Below are positions 27,383 to 35,909 of a DNA stretch of 54,014 nt, in pieces. This DNA is from Planctomycetaceae bacterium (GTDB taxonomy: Bacteria; Planctomycetota; Planctomycetia; Pirellulales; Pirellulaceae): assembly GCA_002726245.1 (NCBI GenBank), contig PBSM01000116.1, forward strand, positions 1-54,014, read 5' to 3'. A model generated the notes under the pieces. That model was not told the origin of the DNA, did not search any database, and worked only from the letters and a program-made list of their open reading frames with translations. Position 1 is the first letter of the stretch; each line of letters begins with the position of its first letter. Made by a program: the position numbers and the translations under genes.

Positions 27383-28273
27383 TCATCCGATCCGCGATCG
27401 CTTGTCGAGATAGGCGGCAAGGAAGCGGTCGTAAGGCAACGTCGTGTTGGCTAGACTGTAACTGATTTTGCGTTCAAAGCAGTCATTCTTGACCTGATTG
27501 GTAAACGTTTTGATCCGTTCGAGATAGCGTCGGCGAAGGCTCTTGGGATTCGCGACGACTCGGCCCGCTCCCTCCATGTCCTTGAATCTGGTCAGGCGGT
27601 CGTAGGGGAATGTCAACTCGGCGTCGTCCATCGTGTGGAAGACGATCACCTCGTGATTGTTGTGGCGAAAGTGCTGTAATCCGTTGGCGATCTTGTCTTC
27701 GTTGTCGATCAAATCACTGATCAAGATGATCAATCCGCGGCGCTTCGTCCGCTCGGCAGCTTCGTGGAGCACCGAACCGACATCCGTTTCGCCGCCCGGT
27801 TCCAGCTTGTCCAACGATTGCAAGACACGGCGGAATTGCGTGGGGTGGGCTTTTGGTGGGATGTATTCGCGTACCTTGGTATCGAACAGCAACAGCCCAA
27901 CGGCATCGTTTTGACGAAGAAGCAAGTAACTGAGTGCCGCCGCCAGGTAGCAGCCATAACTCAGCTTGCTAATCTCGCCGCTCTTAAACGCCATCGACTC
28001 GCTGCAGTCGAGCAAGATGTAGGCCCGCAAGTTCGTCTCGTCCTCGTAGAGCTTGACCTGATACTTATCGCTGCGGGCCAGCATCTTCCAGTCGAGACCG
28101 CGCAAGTCATCGCCTGGTGTATAGGGCCGATGATCGAGATACTCAACGGAGAAGCCGTGGAATGGACTGCGGTGCCGCCCCGTCAGGAAGCCTTCGACGA
28201 CTTGCTTGGCAATAAGCTCGAGGTTGCCAACGCGGTTGAGGCCTTCGGGGTCGAGGTATTTAAGGGATGCCAT
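27383..28273 (-). CDS. DUF58 / vWA protein, module 2
   Basis: 296 residues, soluble. The DUF58 signature YTPGDDLRGLDWKMLARSDK starts at about residue 51. The metal motif is DCSES (residue 89), with LISDLIDNE near 185, so the MIDAS-type site is intact. It is paralogous to the protein at 12041-12952. MoxR2 is 70 bases upstream and BatA-2 downstream. It is expected to be the vWA partner of the MoxR2 ATPase in the cytoplasm. There is no clear ribosome site at its ATG, as in the module-1 paralogue. Confidence 0.92.
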   Translation of the reverse strand: MASLKYLDPEGLNRVGNLELIAKQVVEGFLTGRHRSPFHGFSVEYLDHRPYTPGDDLRGLDWKMLARSDKYQVKLYEDETNLRAYILLDCSESMAFKSGEISKLSYGCYLAAALSYLLLRQNDAVGLLLFDTKVREYIPPKAHPTQFRRVLQSLDKLEPGGETDVGSVLHEAAERTKRRGLIILISDLIDNEDKIANGLQHFRHNNHEVIVFHTMDDAELTFPYDRLTRFKDMEGAGRVVANPKSLRRRYLERIKTFTNQVKNDCFERKISYSLANTTLPYDRFLAAYLDKRSRIG

Positions 28274-28295
28274 GTGGTTTCGTGTTTCGTTCGCT

Positions 28296-28330
28296 CGTTT
28301 AACCGCAAGCCGGCGGCGTGCGGTTAAACG
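28296..28330. repeat. Palindromic repeat R1, short copy 4
   Basis: A compact form with the arms almost back to back: CGTTTAACCGCAAGCC, a short GC-rich turn, then GCGGTTAAACG. It fills the MoxR2 to DUF58-2 gap. Confidence 0.85.
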
Positions 28331-28343
28331 AAGATGTACTTTC

Positions 28344-29381
28344 TTAGTCTTCCCGCGTGACGTCGATCAGCTTCTCGATAATGTTGTCGGTGGTCAGACC
28401 ATCGCTTTCCGCCGAGAAGCCAGTGACCAACCGATGACGCAGCACTGGGTACGCGACGTAACGGATGTCCTCGATCGAAACGTTCACGCGCCCGTCGAGC
28501 AACGCATTCGCCTTCGCTCCGAGCAGCAGTGACTGGCACGCACGAGGGCCGGCTCCCCACGTGAGATACTTCTTGATGAAGTCGGGAGCATCATCAGTTT
28601 TCGGACGCGTCGCACGAACCAATCGCACCGCATAAGCCGAAACACTGCGGCCGATCAACACTTTGCGGACGACCTGTTGCAGATGCAGAATGTCTTCCGT
28701 GTCGAGCAGCGACTGGAGTTCGGAAAAGCCTGCCGCGGTCGTTGTCTCCGCGATATGCAACTCTTCCTCGAACGACGGATACTCGACTTGGATCTTGAAC
28801 ATGAAACGGTCGAGTTGAGCTTCGGGCAGCGGATACGTGCCTTCTTGCTCGATCGGGTTCTGCGTGCCGAGAACGAGGAATGGCTTGTCGAGTTGAAACG
28901 TCTCGCCGGCCGTCGTGACCTGATATTCCTGCATGGCTTGCAGCAACGCGGCTTGTGTTTTCGGCGGCGTGCGGTTGATTTCGTCGCCGAGGATGATGTT
29001 TCCGAAGATCGGTCCACGAATGAAACGCATCCGGCGCCGGCCGGTGCCTTCCTCCTCGTCGAGGATCTCGTTGCCGGTGATGTCCGACGGCATCAGGTCA
29101 GGCGTGAACTGGATGCGGCTGAATTTGAGCGATAGAAGATCGGCGATGCTCGAGATCATCAACGTCTTCGCCAAACCGGGAACGCCTTCAAGGAGGCAAT
29201 GTCCCTGGCAGAACAACGCGAGGAGGACTTGTTTGAGAACTTCGGACTGGCCGACGATGGCGCGGCTCAGCTCTTCCGTTAGCTTTCCGTAAACTTGTGT
29301 GAGTTGCTCGGCAGCCTTGAGATCTTTGTCATCGATTTGCCCAGTGGTGGGGGCTGGAGCAGCGTCGGTCAACCTTGCCAT
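28344..29381 (-). CDS. MoxR-family AAA+ ATPase, module 2
   Basis: 345 residues. Walker A is GVPGLAKT (66-73) and Walker B contains GDEINRTPP (132-140). NPIEQEGTYPLPEAQLDRF is present, as in MoxR1. All motifs of an active MoxR ATPase are visible. It is the first gene of the minus-strand run, so the transcript probably begins just upstream, where a promoter-like sequence lies at 29435-29462. AAGG stands 5 bases before the ATG. It is expected to remodel targets together with the vWA proteins encoded downstream. Confidence 0.95.
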   Translation of the reverse strand: MARLTDAAPAPTTGQIDDKDLKAAEQLTQVYGKLTEELSRAIVGQSEVLKQVLLALFCQGHCLLEGVPGLAKTLMISSIADLLSLKFSRIQFTPDLMPSDITGNEILDEEEGTGRRRMRFIRGPIFGNIILGDEINRTPPKTQAALLQAMQEYQVTTAGETFQLDKPFLVLGTQNPIEQEGTYPLPEAQLDRFMFKIQVEYPSFEEELHIAETTTAAGFSELQSLLDTEDILHLQQVVRKVLIGRSVSAYAVRLVRATRPKTDDAPDFIKKYLTWGAGPRACQSLLLGAKANALLDGRVNVSIEDIRYVAYPVLRHRLVTGFSAESDGLTTDNIIEKLIDVTRED

Positions 29382-29434
29382 AACGACCTTATCTTTCTTA
29401 AAAGGAGCGGACTCGATGCCAGCAATACCTGCTC

Positions 29435-29462
29435 AGCCTAGCGGGCAGCTACGTGAAGTCAA
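29435..29462 (-). promoter_or_regulatory. Putative sigma70-type promoter of the MoxR2 series
   Basis: Read on the minus strand: TTGACT, 16 bases, TAGGCT. The -10 box keeps only T1, A2 and T6. It would give a leader of about 45 bases before the MoxR2 ATG. Sequence match only. Confidence 0.35.
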
Positions 29463-29579
29463 GCATCGAAGAATATCATTGCGCCAGAAAGTTAAGAGGC
29501 GGGGTCTGACAAGCTGCACGTAGGGAATGGTAAACTCTGTACGAAGACCATCGCACACCGAATCGATTCCCAAACAGAT

Positions 29580-30473
29580 CTATGTCAGTAGTTGCTCGAC
29601 GTTCCAGACTTTGATGGTGCGGTCGAAGCTGGCGGAGACGAGTTGTTTTCCGTCGGGAGAGAAACTGACGGAATAGACACTGTTGGAGTGGACATTGATG
29701 GTGGCGAGGTTGTCGTGGGTCTTTGCGTTCCACAGACGAAGCTCGCCGTCGCGACAGGCGGAAGCGAGAAGGCTGCCGTTCGGCGAGAAAGCGACACACT
29801 TCGCATAGTTAGGATGGCCTTCAAGCTCCGTTGTCACGACTCGCGATGCAACGCTGCCGAGCCGAATGCGTCCGTCGCCGCTGGCGGTGGCAAACAACTT
29901 TCCGTCGGCGGAAAACGCGATTCCTTCGACGGTACCATCGTGGCCGTCCAGCGGGCCGAGCTTCTCACCCGTCTCAGCACCCCACAACAGCAGCGATTGG
30001 TCGTAGCTGCCGGAGGCGAGTAGCTTGCTATCCGCCGAGAACGCGACACTGTAGATCGCATCGCCGTGGCCGCTGAGTACGAACTTCTGCTCCGCTGCTT
30101 CGGCATCCCAAACACGTACAACGTTGTCATAGCCACCGGAAGCCAGCAGTTTCCGATCAGGCGACCCAGCCATACATTCGATATATTGCTGGTGCCCACT
30201 CATCGTCGCCAGGCCCGATCCCGACCCGACGTCCCAGATCCGCAGCGACTTGTCGAGACTGGCGGTCGCCAGTCTCTTGCCCTCCGCCAGAAAGAAAACT
30301 CCACACACGCCATCGCCGTGGCCGCGCAACGTATGTAGCTCTTCGCCGGTCTGCAAATCCCAGATTTTCGCCGTGTTGTCGAGGCTCGCCGTCGCAAGCA
30401 GCTTGCCATCGGGAGAGAACGCCGCGTCATAGACGGCGTTGGGGTGGCGAACTTGAAGGCTGAGAGTTTGCAT
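29580..30473 (-). CDS. WD40 protein, single seven-blade propeller
   Basis: 297 residues made entirely of seven WD40 repeats (for example SPDGKLLATASLDNTAKIWD, then GHGDGVCGVFF, GHGDAIYSVAF, GHDGTVEGIAF, GHPNYAKCVAF). This is one closed beta propeller with no added domain or signal peptide. Blade 5 has lost the terminal Trp-Asp (RIRLGSV). It is probably a cytoplasmic protein-interaction platform. It reads away from the DUF1501 gene's start and towards the MoxR2 promoter region, so it is likely transcribed separately. The partner is unknown. Confidence 0.88.
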   Translation of the reverse strand: MQTLSLQVRHPNAVYDAAFSPDGKLLATASLDNTAKIWDLQTGEELHTLRGHGDGVCGVFFLAEGKRLATASLDKSLRIWDVGSGSGLATMSGHQQYIECMAGSPDRKLLASGGYDNVVRVWDAEAAEQKFVLSGHGDAIYSVAFSADSKLLASGSYDQSLLLWGAETGEKLGPLDGHDGTVEGIAFSADGKLFATASGDGRIRLGSVASRVVTTELEGHPNYAKCVAFSPNGSLLASACRDGELRLWNAKTHDNLATINVHSNSVYSVSFSPDGKQLVSASFDRTIKVWNVEQLLT

Positions 30474-30607
30474 AAGCCATCGACCTACGAGCGTTACCGC
30501 GGCAAGAGTACCGAGTACTCAGTACAGTGTACTCGTTCCATCACCGCTGCGACCAGCGTAGTCTTCAAAGGAGGGTGGCAACTCAGACCTCTTTTGCAAG
30601 AGTGGAA

Positions 30608-31972
30608 CTACAACAATTCCCGAAGCGGCTGATACTTATTGTGATCAACCAGATATCGAGGGCGGCCGTTGAGGTCGTTAATCGCGGCGTAGTTCACATC
30701 GATACCGATGTTGTGGTAGAGGGTCGCGAAGACTTCTTGGAAGTGGACGGGACGTTCGGTCGCATGTTCGCCGAGCCGGTTCGTGGCTCCGATCAATTGA
30801 CCGCCACGGATTCCGCCGCCAGCCATCATCGCGCAAGCGACTCGCGGCCAGTGATCGCGTCCGCCTTTCTTGTTGATACGCGGTGTGCGACCGAACTCGC
30901 CCCAAACGACTATCGAAGTGTCGTCGAGCATGTCGCGTCGTTCGAGGTCTTCGATCAAGGCGCTCAAACCAACGTCCAAAGCCGGGATGTGGTCGCGGGC
31001 GTTGTCGAAGTTCGTTCCGTGAGGACGACCGTGCCAGTCCCACCGCCCGTAAGAGAGCGTGACCACGCGGACTCCGGCTTCGACCAGCCGGCGCGCCGCG
31101 AGGAAGTAGTCGTTCAATAAGATTCCTGCGTCGCCGTAGCCAGCGTAAACGTTGTCGCCGCGTCCATAACGGTCGCGCAGTTTGGAGTCTTCCTGCTCGA
31201 AATCGAGTGCATCGACAAGCTTGCTCGATGTCAGGATTCCAAATGCTTGCTCGTTAAAGGCATCAAGACCTGCTAGTGATCCGTCGGCGTCAGCTTCTCG
31301 CTTCAACCGATCAAGTCGGCTGCTCAAGGCCCGACGATCGCCAAGTGTATCGAGCGTGATGCCTTTGAGTTCAAGGTTCGCGCCGCCGCTGCCTTGGTTC
31401 GGGGTGAACGGAGCGTGAGCCTGACCAGCGTAACCGGCTTGCCCAGGATCATTCCAAGAACCGCCCCTCATTTTCGGATTGAGATTGACGAAGGCCGGCA
31501 TACCAGGCACGGAGATGCCTTGCAGTTTGGAAACCGATGAGCCAAGCGAAGGCCGACCACCGGCCGGCTGATTCGCAGTTGTCCAACCCGTCCAGGATTG
31601 AAAGGCGGAGTGCCTGCCTTCGGAACCAACCAGCGATCGGATCACGCCGAGCTTATCCGTCATCTGCGACAGACGCGGCATGAGTTCACACAAGTCGATG
31701 CCCGGCACGTTCGTGTTGATCGGACGAAACTCGCCGCGGATCTCGGCCGGAGCATCCATCTTCAAGTCAACCATATCCTGATGAGGCGGTCCGCCTGTCA
31801 GGAAGATCATGATGATCGACTTTTGCGACTTGCGACCAGTGCTCGCTTCGGCCTGCAACAACTGCGGCAACGCCAGTCCGCCCATCGCCAGCCCGCCGAT
31901 CTGCAGGAATTGTCGGCGCGATACGCCATCGCAGAAGTCGTTTGTGCTGCTCTTGTCGTAGATGTTCAACAT
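30608..31972 (-). CDS. DUF1501 family protein, Tat exported
   Basis: 454 residues. A Tat signal is clear: [20 protein letters not shown]. The body matches the DUF1501 family, which has an alkaline-phosphatase/sulfatase-like fold ([19 protein letters not shown] near the start, [20 protein letters not shown] near the end). These proteins are abundant in planctomycetes, usually next to DUF1549/DUF1553 cytochrome-type genes, which are absent here. AAGGA stands 7 bases before the ATG. It is the upstream neighbour of the WD40 gene on the same strand, 134 bases away. The enzymatic role of the family is not established. Confidence 0.93.
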   Translation of the reverse strand: MLNIYDKSSTNDFCDGVSRRQFLQIGGLAMGGLALPQLLQAEASTGRKSQKSIIMIFLTGGPPHQDMVDLKMDAPAEIRGEFRPINTNVPGIDLCELMPRLSQMTDKLGVIRSLVGSEGRHSAFQSWTGWTTANQPAGGRPSLGSSVSKLQGISVPGMPAFVNLNPKMRGGSWNDPGQAGYAGQAHAPFTPNQGSGGANLELKGITLDTLGDRRALSSRLDRLKREADADGSLAGLDAFNEQAFGILTSSKLVDALDFEQEDSKLRDRYGRGDNVYAGYGDAGILLNDYFLAARRLVEAGVRVVTLSYGRWDWHGRPHGTNFDNARDHIPALDVGLSALIEDLERRDMLDDTSIVVWGEFGRTPRINKKGGRDHWPRVACAMMAGGGIRGGQLIGATNRLGEHATERPVHFQEVFATLYHNIGIDVNYAAINDLNGRPRYLVDHNKYQPLRELL

Positions 31973-32155
31973 CGCGTGTTCCTTGTGACCGAGTGATTCA
32001 CTACGTCCGAAGTATAACTATTATCGAGCTGGAATGCCCAGTTTATCGACGGAAAGCTCAGCGTTATGCTACTGCAATGGCGGAAACGCCGCAAATCTGA
32101 ACAGCCCTGAGCAGACAATTGGTCATCCTTCCGAACCAGCAGATCGAGGCCTGGC

Positions 32156-33580
32156 ATGAGTAGCGACTTGTGTTTTCAAACCGCTTCAGCACTAGCTCAA
32201 CGCATCGCGACGAAAGAGTTGTCCGCGAGTCAAGTCATGGAGGCGCATCTAGCTCAGATCGATCGTGTGAATCCAGAAGTTAACGCGATTGTAACACTGC
32301 TGCCCGAGCAGGCGATGGAGAGGGCCAAGGAAGCTGATGAACGACAGGCACGCGGCGAAGAACTCGGTTCGCTTCACGGATTGCCAATCGCGCACAAAGA
32401 CCTTGTGCCAACGAAGGGCATTCGCACGACGTTTGGCTCGCCGATCTATAAGGACTTCGTGCCGGAGCAAGATGATCTGATCATCGAACGGCTGCGCGGA
32501 GCCGGTGCGATTACGATTGGCAAGACGAACACTCCGGAGTTTGGTGCGGGGTCGCAGACGTTTAATGAAGTCTTCGGTGCGACGCTGAATCCCTACGACA
32601 CAACGAAGACTTGCGGAGGCAGCAGCGGCGGCGCGGCGGTAGCGTTGGCCTGCGGCATGATTCCGATCGCAGATGGTAGCGATACCGGCGGCTCGTTGCG
32701 GAATCCAGCGAATTTCTGCAACGTTGTTGGCTTTCGGCCTTCCCCCGGGCGTGTCCCCTCGTGGCCGAAGGAGATGGGCTGGTTTCCGGTTTCCGTTCAG
32801 GGGCCAATGGCGCGGACGGTCGAGGATGTCGCGCTTATGCTGACGGCGATGGCTGGCCCTGATCCGAGATCACCGATCGCGATCCAAGAGCCCGGAAGCC
32901 GTTTCACGGAACCACTCGAACGCGATTTCAAGGGAGTGCGGATCGCGTGGAGCCGCGACTTTGGTGAGTTGCCGGTTGAGCCAACCGTTACTGCTGCCAT
33001 TGATTCGCAACGTTCCGCATTCGAATCGATCGGTTGCGCGGTCGAAGATGGGCAACCGAATTTCGCAGGTGCAGACGAAGCGTTTAAGGTCCTTCGCGCT
33101 TTCGCATTCGAAAACAAGTTCACGCCACTGCTTGAAAAGCACCGCGACAGAATTAAAGAGACGATCATCTGGAACGTCGAAGCCGGCCAACGGCAATCCG
33201 GCCCACAAATCGCGCAGACCGAAGTCCTCCGCACGCGGCTCTATCATCGCGTACGTGAATTCATGGAAACGTATGAGTTCCTCATTCTTCCCGTCAGCCA
33301 AGTCCCGCCGTTTGACGTTAGGCAGCCGTACATCACGGAAATCAACGGCGTCGAGATGCCTGATTATATTTCGTGGATGAAGTCCTGCTATTACATCTCC
33401 GCACTCGGCTTGCCGGCGATTTCAATGCCCTGCAGTTTCACTCCTGACGGCTTACCGGTGGGTGTGCAGATTGTTGGCCGTCACCAAGACGACTTCGGCG
33501 TGCTGCAGTTGGCTTATGCGTTTCAGGAAGCGACGGGAACGCGCAAACTCGCACCAGCCATTGCCTTGGCCGCGGAATAA
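32156..33580 (+). CDS. Amidase-signature family amidase
   Basis: 474 residues. The amidase-signature triad is complete: Lys81 (AHKD), cis-Ser156 (CGGSSGG) and nucleophile Ser180 (DTGGSLR). The enzyme should hydrolyse a carboxamide; the substrate cannot be told from sequence. A role as GatA is unlikely, as no gatB or gatC is near. It is probably cytoplasmic. It is divergent from the DUF1501 gene and convergent with the isomerase-like gene, with 12 bases between their stops. The start is supported by GAGG upstream of the ATG. Confidence 0.9.
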   Translation: MSSDLCFQTASALAQRIATKELSASQVMEAHLAQIDRVNPEVNAIVTLLPEQAMERAKEADERQARGEELGSLHGLPIAHKDLVPTKGIRTTFGSPIYKDFVPEQDDLIIERLRGAGAITIGKTNTPEFGAGSQTFNEVFGATLNPYDTTKTCGGSSGGAAVALACGMIPIADGSDTGGSLRNPANFCNVVGFRPSPGRVPSWPKEMGWFPVSVQGPMARTVEDVALMLTAMAGPDPRSPIAIQEPGSRFTEPLERDFKGVRIAWSRDFGELPVEPTVTAAIDSQRSAFESIGCAVEDGQPNFAGADEAFKVLRAFAFENKFTPLLEKHRDRIKETIIWNVEAGQRQSGPQIAQTEVLRTRLYHRVREFMETYEFLILPVSQVPPFDVRQPYITEINGVEMPDYISWMKSCYYISALGLPAISMPCSFTPDGLPVGVQIVGRHQDDFGVLQLAYAFQEATGTRKLAPAIALAAE

Positions 33581-33592
33581 CCCAGCACACGG

Positions 33593-34408
33593 TCACACGC
33601 TGGCGGCTGTGGTCAGTTCATCGAAGACTTGTTTGGAATGCGCTACCAACTCGGCGTAGTCGCAGACTTCGATCTCTTCGCCCATCAATTTGACATCGAA
33701 TGTGCCGTCGTATCCACCTCGCAGCAACTGTGAGATGATCGTCGCCAGCGGAATCGTTCCTTCGCCGAGCCGACAGCGGTTCTGTTCCATTCGTGGAGAT
33801 CGTTTACCGTCGGCGAGTTGCACAATGGCAATTCGTGAAGCGAGGTCGGGGAGTCGTTCAGCAATCTTTTCGTCGCGACCAAAATGATAAGTGTCGAAGA
33901 CGAGCTGCAATTGCGGGCTGTCGAATTCATCAAGGAATACCTGGGCATTATCGATTGATGAAAGAAAACTCCAGCCATCACCGTAGGTCGTGGGTACGGG
34001 TTCAATGGCGAGTGGGATGCCAAACTCGCAGGCAATCGGTAAGAGACTTGTAAGCGCTGTGCGCAACAGCCGATTGGCGTGACTCTGCGTGTGACCAGCG
34101 CGAGCGCCGCTGTAGACGATCAGGCATTCGGCGTTGAGTTCGGCCGCCAAGTGAATGGCGTCGCGAGCATCGGCAACCGCCTCCTTGTGAGAACGACCGT
34201 CGCTGCCCGTGAAACCACCAGCCCAAAGTAGACTGGAAACGCTCACGCCACTCTCTGCCAGCAACTCAACTCCTTTATCTTCGCCGAAGTCCGAGAGCTT
34301 CTGTCGCCAGACCGCGATTGATTCGATACCCGCCGCGGCGCAGTGGTGAACGTCTTCTTCGAATGACCAGCGATAAGTGGTCATCTCGTTAATCGAAAAG
34401 CGAGCCAT
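33593..34408 (-). CDS. Sugar phosphate isomerase/epimerase-like TIM barrel
   Basis: 271 residues from the ATG at 34408, which has GGAGGAAGG 7 bases upstream. It belongs to the xylose-isomerase-like TIM barrel (AP endonuclease 2) superfamily. Visible strand ends with likely metal or substrate residues are LAIEPVP (Glu), QLVFDTYHFGRDE (Asp, His) and IAIVQLADGK, and the tail is YDGTFDVKLMGEE. The family covers hydroxypyruvate and myo-inosose-type isomerases, so the exact reaction is open. Convergent with the amidase; a small stem CCAGC...GCTGG spans the two stops. Confidence 0.85.
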   Translation of the reverse strand: MARFSINEMTTYRWSFEEDVHHCAAAGIESIAVWRQKLSDFGEDKGVELLAESGVSVSSLLWAGGFTGSDGRSHKEAVADARDAIHLAAELNAECLIVYSGARAGHTQSHANRLLRTALTSLLPIACEFGIPLAIEPVPTTYGDGWSFLSSIDNAQVFLDEFDSPQLQLVFDTYHFGRDEKIAERLPDLASRIAIVQLADGKRSPRMEQNRCRLGEGTIPLATIISQLLRGGYDGTFDVKLMGEEIEVCDYAELVAHSKQVFDELTTAASV

Positions 34409-34536
34409 CCGTGCGCCTTCCTCCATTCCGCCAAGCCAAGTTCCGTTGAGGACGCGCCAGTATGCAAAATCGGCCCGCGACTGTAAAGGAAGTTAGGACG
34501 CCGCGATTATTACAGACGTGCTAGCACAGCACGGCG

Positions 34537-35439
34537 TTACTCGGCGGGCGGTTTCTCTTTCGGCTTGCTTTCGAGGTCCCACGCCGTGACCCACTTCAAG
34601 CCCGTTCGCTTGAGCTTGAACTCCGAGATCAGCCGCTCTTCCATGTCGGGCAGGTGGGCAGCGCCGTAGAAAATCGCGATGCGTTTCTTTTTGCCCTTGG
34701 CCATCTCGGTTTTGAGTACTCTCAGCGCAGCCTTGTTACGCTCGGTGAGGATGGTCGATCCATTGGGGCCATCCAGGACAGATGTGGCGGCATCCATATC
34801 CTGGAATTGCTCGGCCATGATTCGCTTCATGCGACGAGCTCGTTCCTCCGGGCTGGCGAACAGAGCTGCCAGCAACTGCGCGTCGCTTGATCGCCCTGGA
34901 TCGCGTGATTGCATGGCGATGCTCTGCCCAAACATCCGCAAGAACATCTGTGCAAAGCTCTCACCTCGCTCCTTCATGGTGCTAGCAAACTCTTCGGGAG
35001 TCATGTCGGCATGCACGAAGTTGGGCTTCTTGTAATCAACACAGTCAAGCTGGAACTGCAATCCGAGAACGCTCTTCATGGTCGTCTGGAGAAAACTGAC
35101 TGCACTCGCCGAGCGCTCGCCAGGATTTGGCGTAACGTTGTGCGGCGCAACGAGCTCGTACAAAACCGCGTCGTAGGAAGCGAAGGCCTTGTTGAGTTCG
35201 TCAAAATAGGCCTTGTCCGCGATGTGAACGGCCCCGACCAAGTCCACCGTGACGCTCTGTGACTCGTCCGCCGACGCGAAACTAGTGATCGATGTCTCCA
35301 TTGCGAGCGGAGTTCCCGAATCGTCGCGCCGAATCCGCAGAAAATCATTCGATTCACCATCTTTCGCCAGGGCCGGCGTCATCGACGACAGCGTCACGGC
35401 GATCGCTAGGGCGAGCAGCTTTTGAGATCGCGTTCGCAT
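34537..35439 (-). CDS. TraB/GumN-like secreted protein
   Basis: 300 residues with a signal peptide (ALAIAVTLSSMTPALA-KDG). Conserved elements of the TraB/PrgY/GumN (TIKI-type) fold are visible: VGAVHIADKAYFDEL with His72, VLYELVAP with Glu95, and near the end IFYGAAHLPDMEERL. In related proteins such Glu and His residues bind metal for peptide hydrolysis, so a periplasmic metallopeptidase is possible but unproven. It stands alone, with a promoter-like sequence at 35500-35527 and a small perfect palindrome in its leader. Confidence 0.82.
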   Translation of the reverse strand: MRTRSQKLLALAIAVTLSSMTPALAKDGESNDFLRIRRDDSGTPLAMETSITSFASADESQSVTVDLVGAVHIADKAYFDELNKAFASYDAVLYELVAPHNVTPNPGERSASAVSFLQTTMKSVLGLQFQLDCVDYKKPNFVHADMTPEEFASTMKERGESFAQMFLRMFGQSIAMQSRDPGRSSDAQLLAALFASPEERARRMKRIMAEQFQDMDAATSVLDGPNGSTILTERNKAALRVLKTEMAKGKKKRIAIFYGAAHLPDMEERLISEFKLKRTGLKWVTAWDLESKPKEKPPAE

Positions 35440-35473
35440 TCTGTCGGGCCTTTCATTAGGAACTGTCTGCGTC

Positions 35474-35488
35474 GCTGCTTAAAGCAGC
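35474..35488. promoter_or_regulatory. Perfect 7-base palindrome in TraB-like gene leader
   Basis: GCTGCTTAAAGCAGC lies just downstream of the predicted start of transcription of the TraB-like gene. This is the position of an operator or a small leader stem. Confidence 0.35.
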
Positions 35489-35499
35489 ACTACCGAAGA

Positions 35500-35527
35500 A
35501 GTATACGCTGTACCCAGAACTCGGCAA
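35500..35527 (-). promoter_or_regulatory. Putative sigma70-type promoter of TraB-like gene
   Basis: On the minus strand: TTGCCG, 16 bases, TATACT, about 60 bases before the ATG. This is a good match by eye, without experimental support. Confidence 0.5.
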
Positions 35528-35649
35528 TTGATACCTCTATACTAGGGGACGAAAAAAAACAGCTTGATCTTCAGAATTCTCAGTTTGGAGACTTGCATTC
35601 GTTTGGATTTTGGAGATACTAACGGACGTCAGGGACCTGACTCCCTTCA

Positions 35650-35740
35650 GACTTCTGTAGGTTTCTGCCCCACCTGCAGAAGTCGATTCCTCCGGCCTTC
35701 ATAGGTTTCTGCCCCACCTGTGAAGGCCGCTTTTTATTTC
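35650..35740 (+). ncRNA. Tandem hairpins with identical loops, second followed by T tract
   Basis: Hairpin 1: GACTTCTGTAGGT, loop TTCTGCCCC, ACCTGCAGAAGTC (650-684 of this kilobase). Hairpin 2: GGCCTTCATAGGT, the same loop, ACCTGTGAAGGCC (694-728), then GCTTTTTATTT. Both stems are 13 pairs, with one wobble at the same position. The outer stem sequences differ but remain paired. The T tract makes hairpin 2 look like an intrinsic terminator. This could be the 3' end of a small RNA starting near 35550, or a leader of the gene at 35910. Confidence 0.55.
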
Positions 35741-35909
35741 TTGAGCTACCAGCGACAGCCCTACCATCGATTTTCTCGGCAGGGGTTGCCTTTCTTACTC
35801 AACTTCCACGACGGGCGCATCCGATACTACCGTCACGAGCGCATTCTGTGTGGCAGGTGCGCAGTAGTAATTGGTGCCCATCTCCGCGAACGTTGTAGGT
35901 GGAAGAGTC

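Larger units (their letters stand above)
35440..35909. other. Intergenic region between TraB-like and outer-membrane genes
   Basis: 470 bases between divergent genes. It holds the minus-strand promoter-like boxes and palindrome of the TraB-like gene. On the plus side it holds a TATACT box (35538-35543) and the tandem hairpins at 35650-35740. No protein-coding frame is supported. Confidence 0.7.

Noticed and set aside
30500..30540. GAGTACTCAGTACAGTGTACTC stretch as an operator between WD40 and DUF1501 genes
   Set aside because: Partly palindromic but low complexity, and it lies at the 3' side of one gene and far from a recognisable promoter; not enough to call a site.
35650..35728. CRISPR-like array at the tandem hairpins
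   Set aside because: Only two units, no constant spacer length rule, no cas genes; they are better explained as RNA hairpins.
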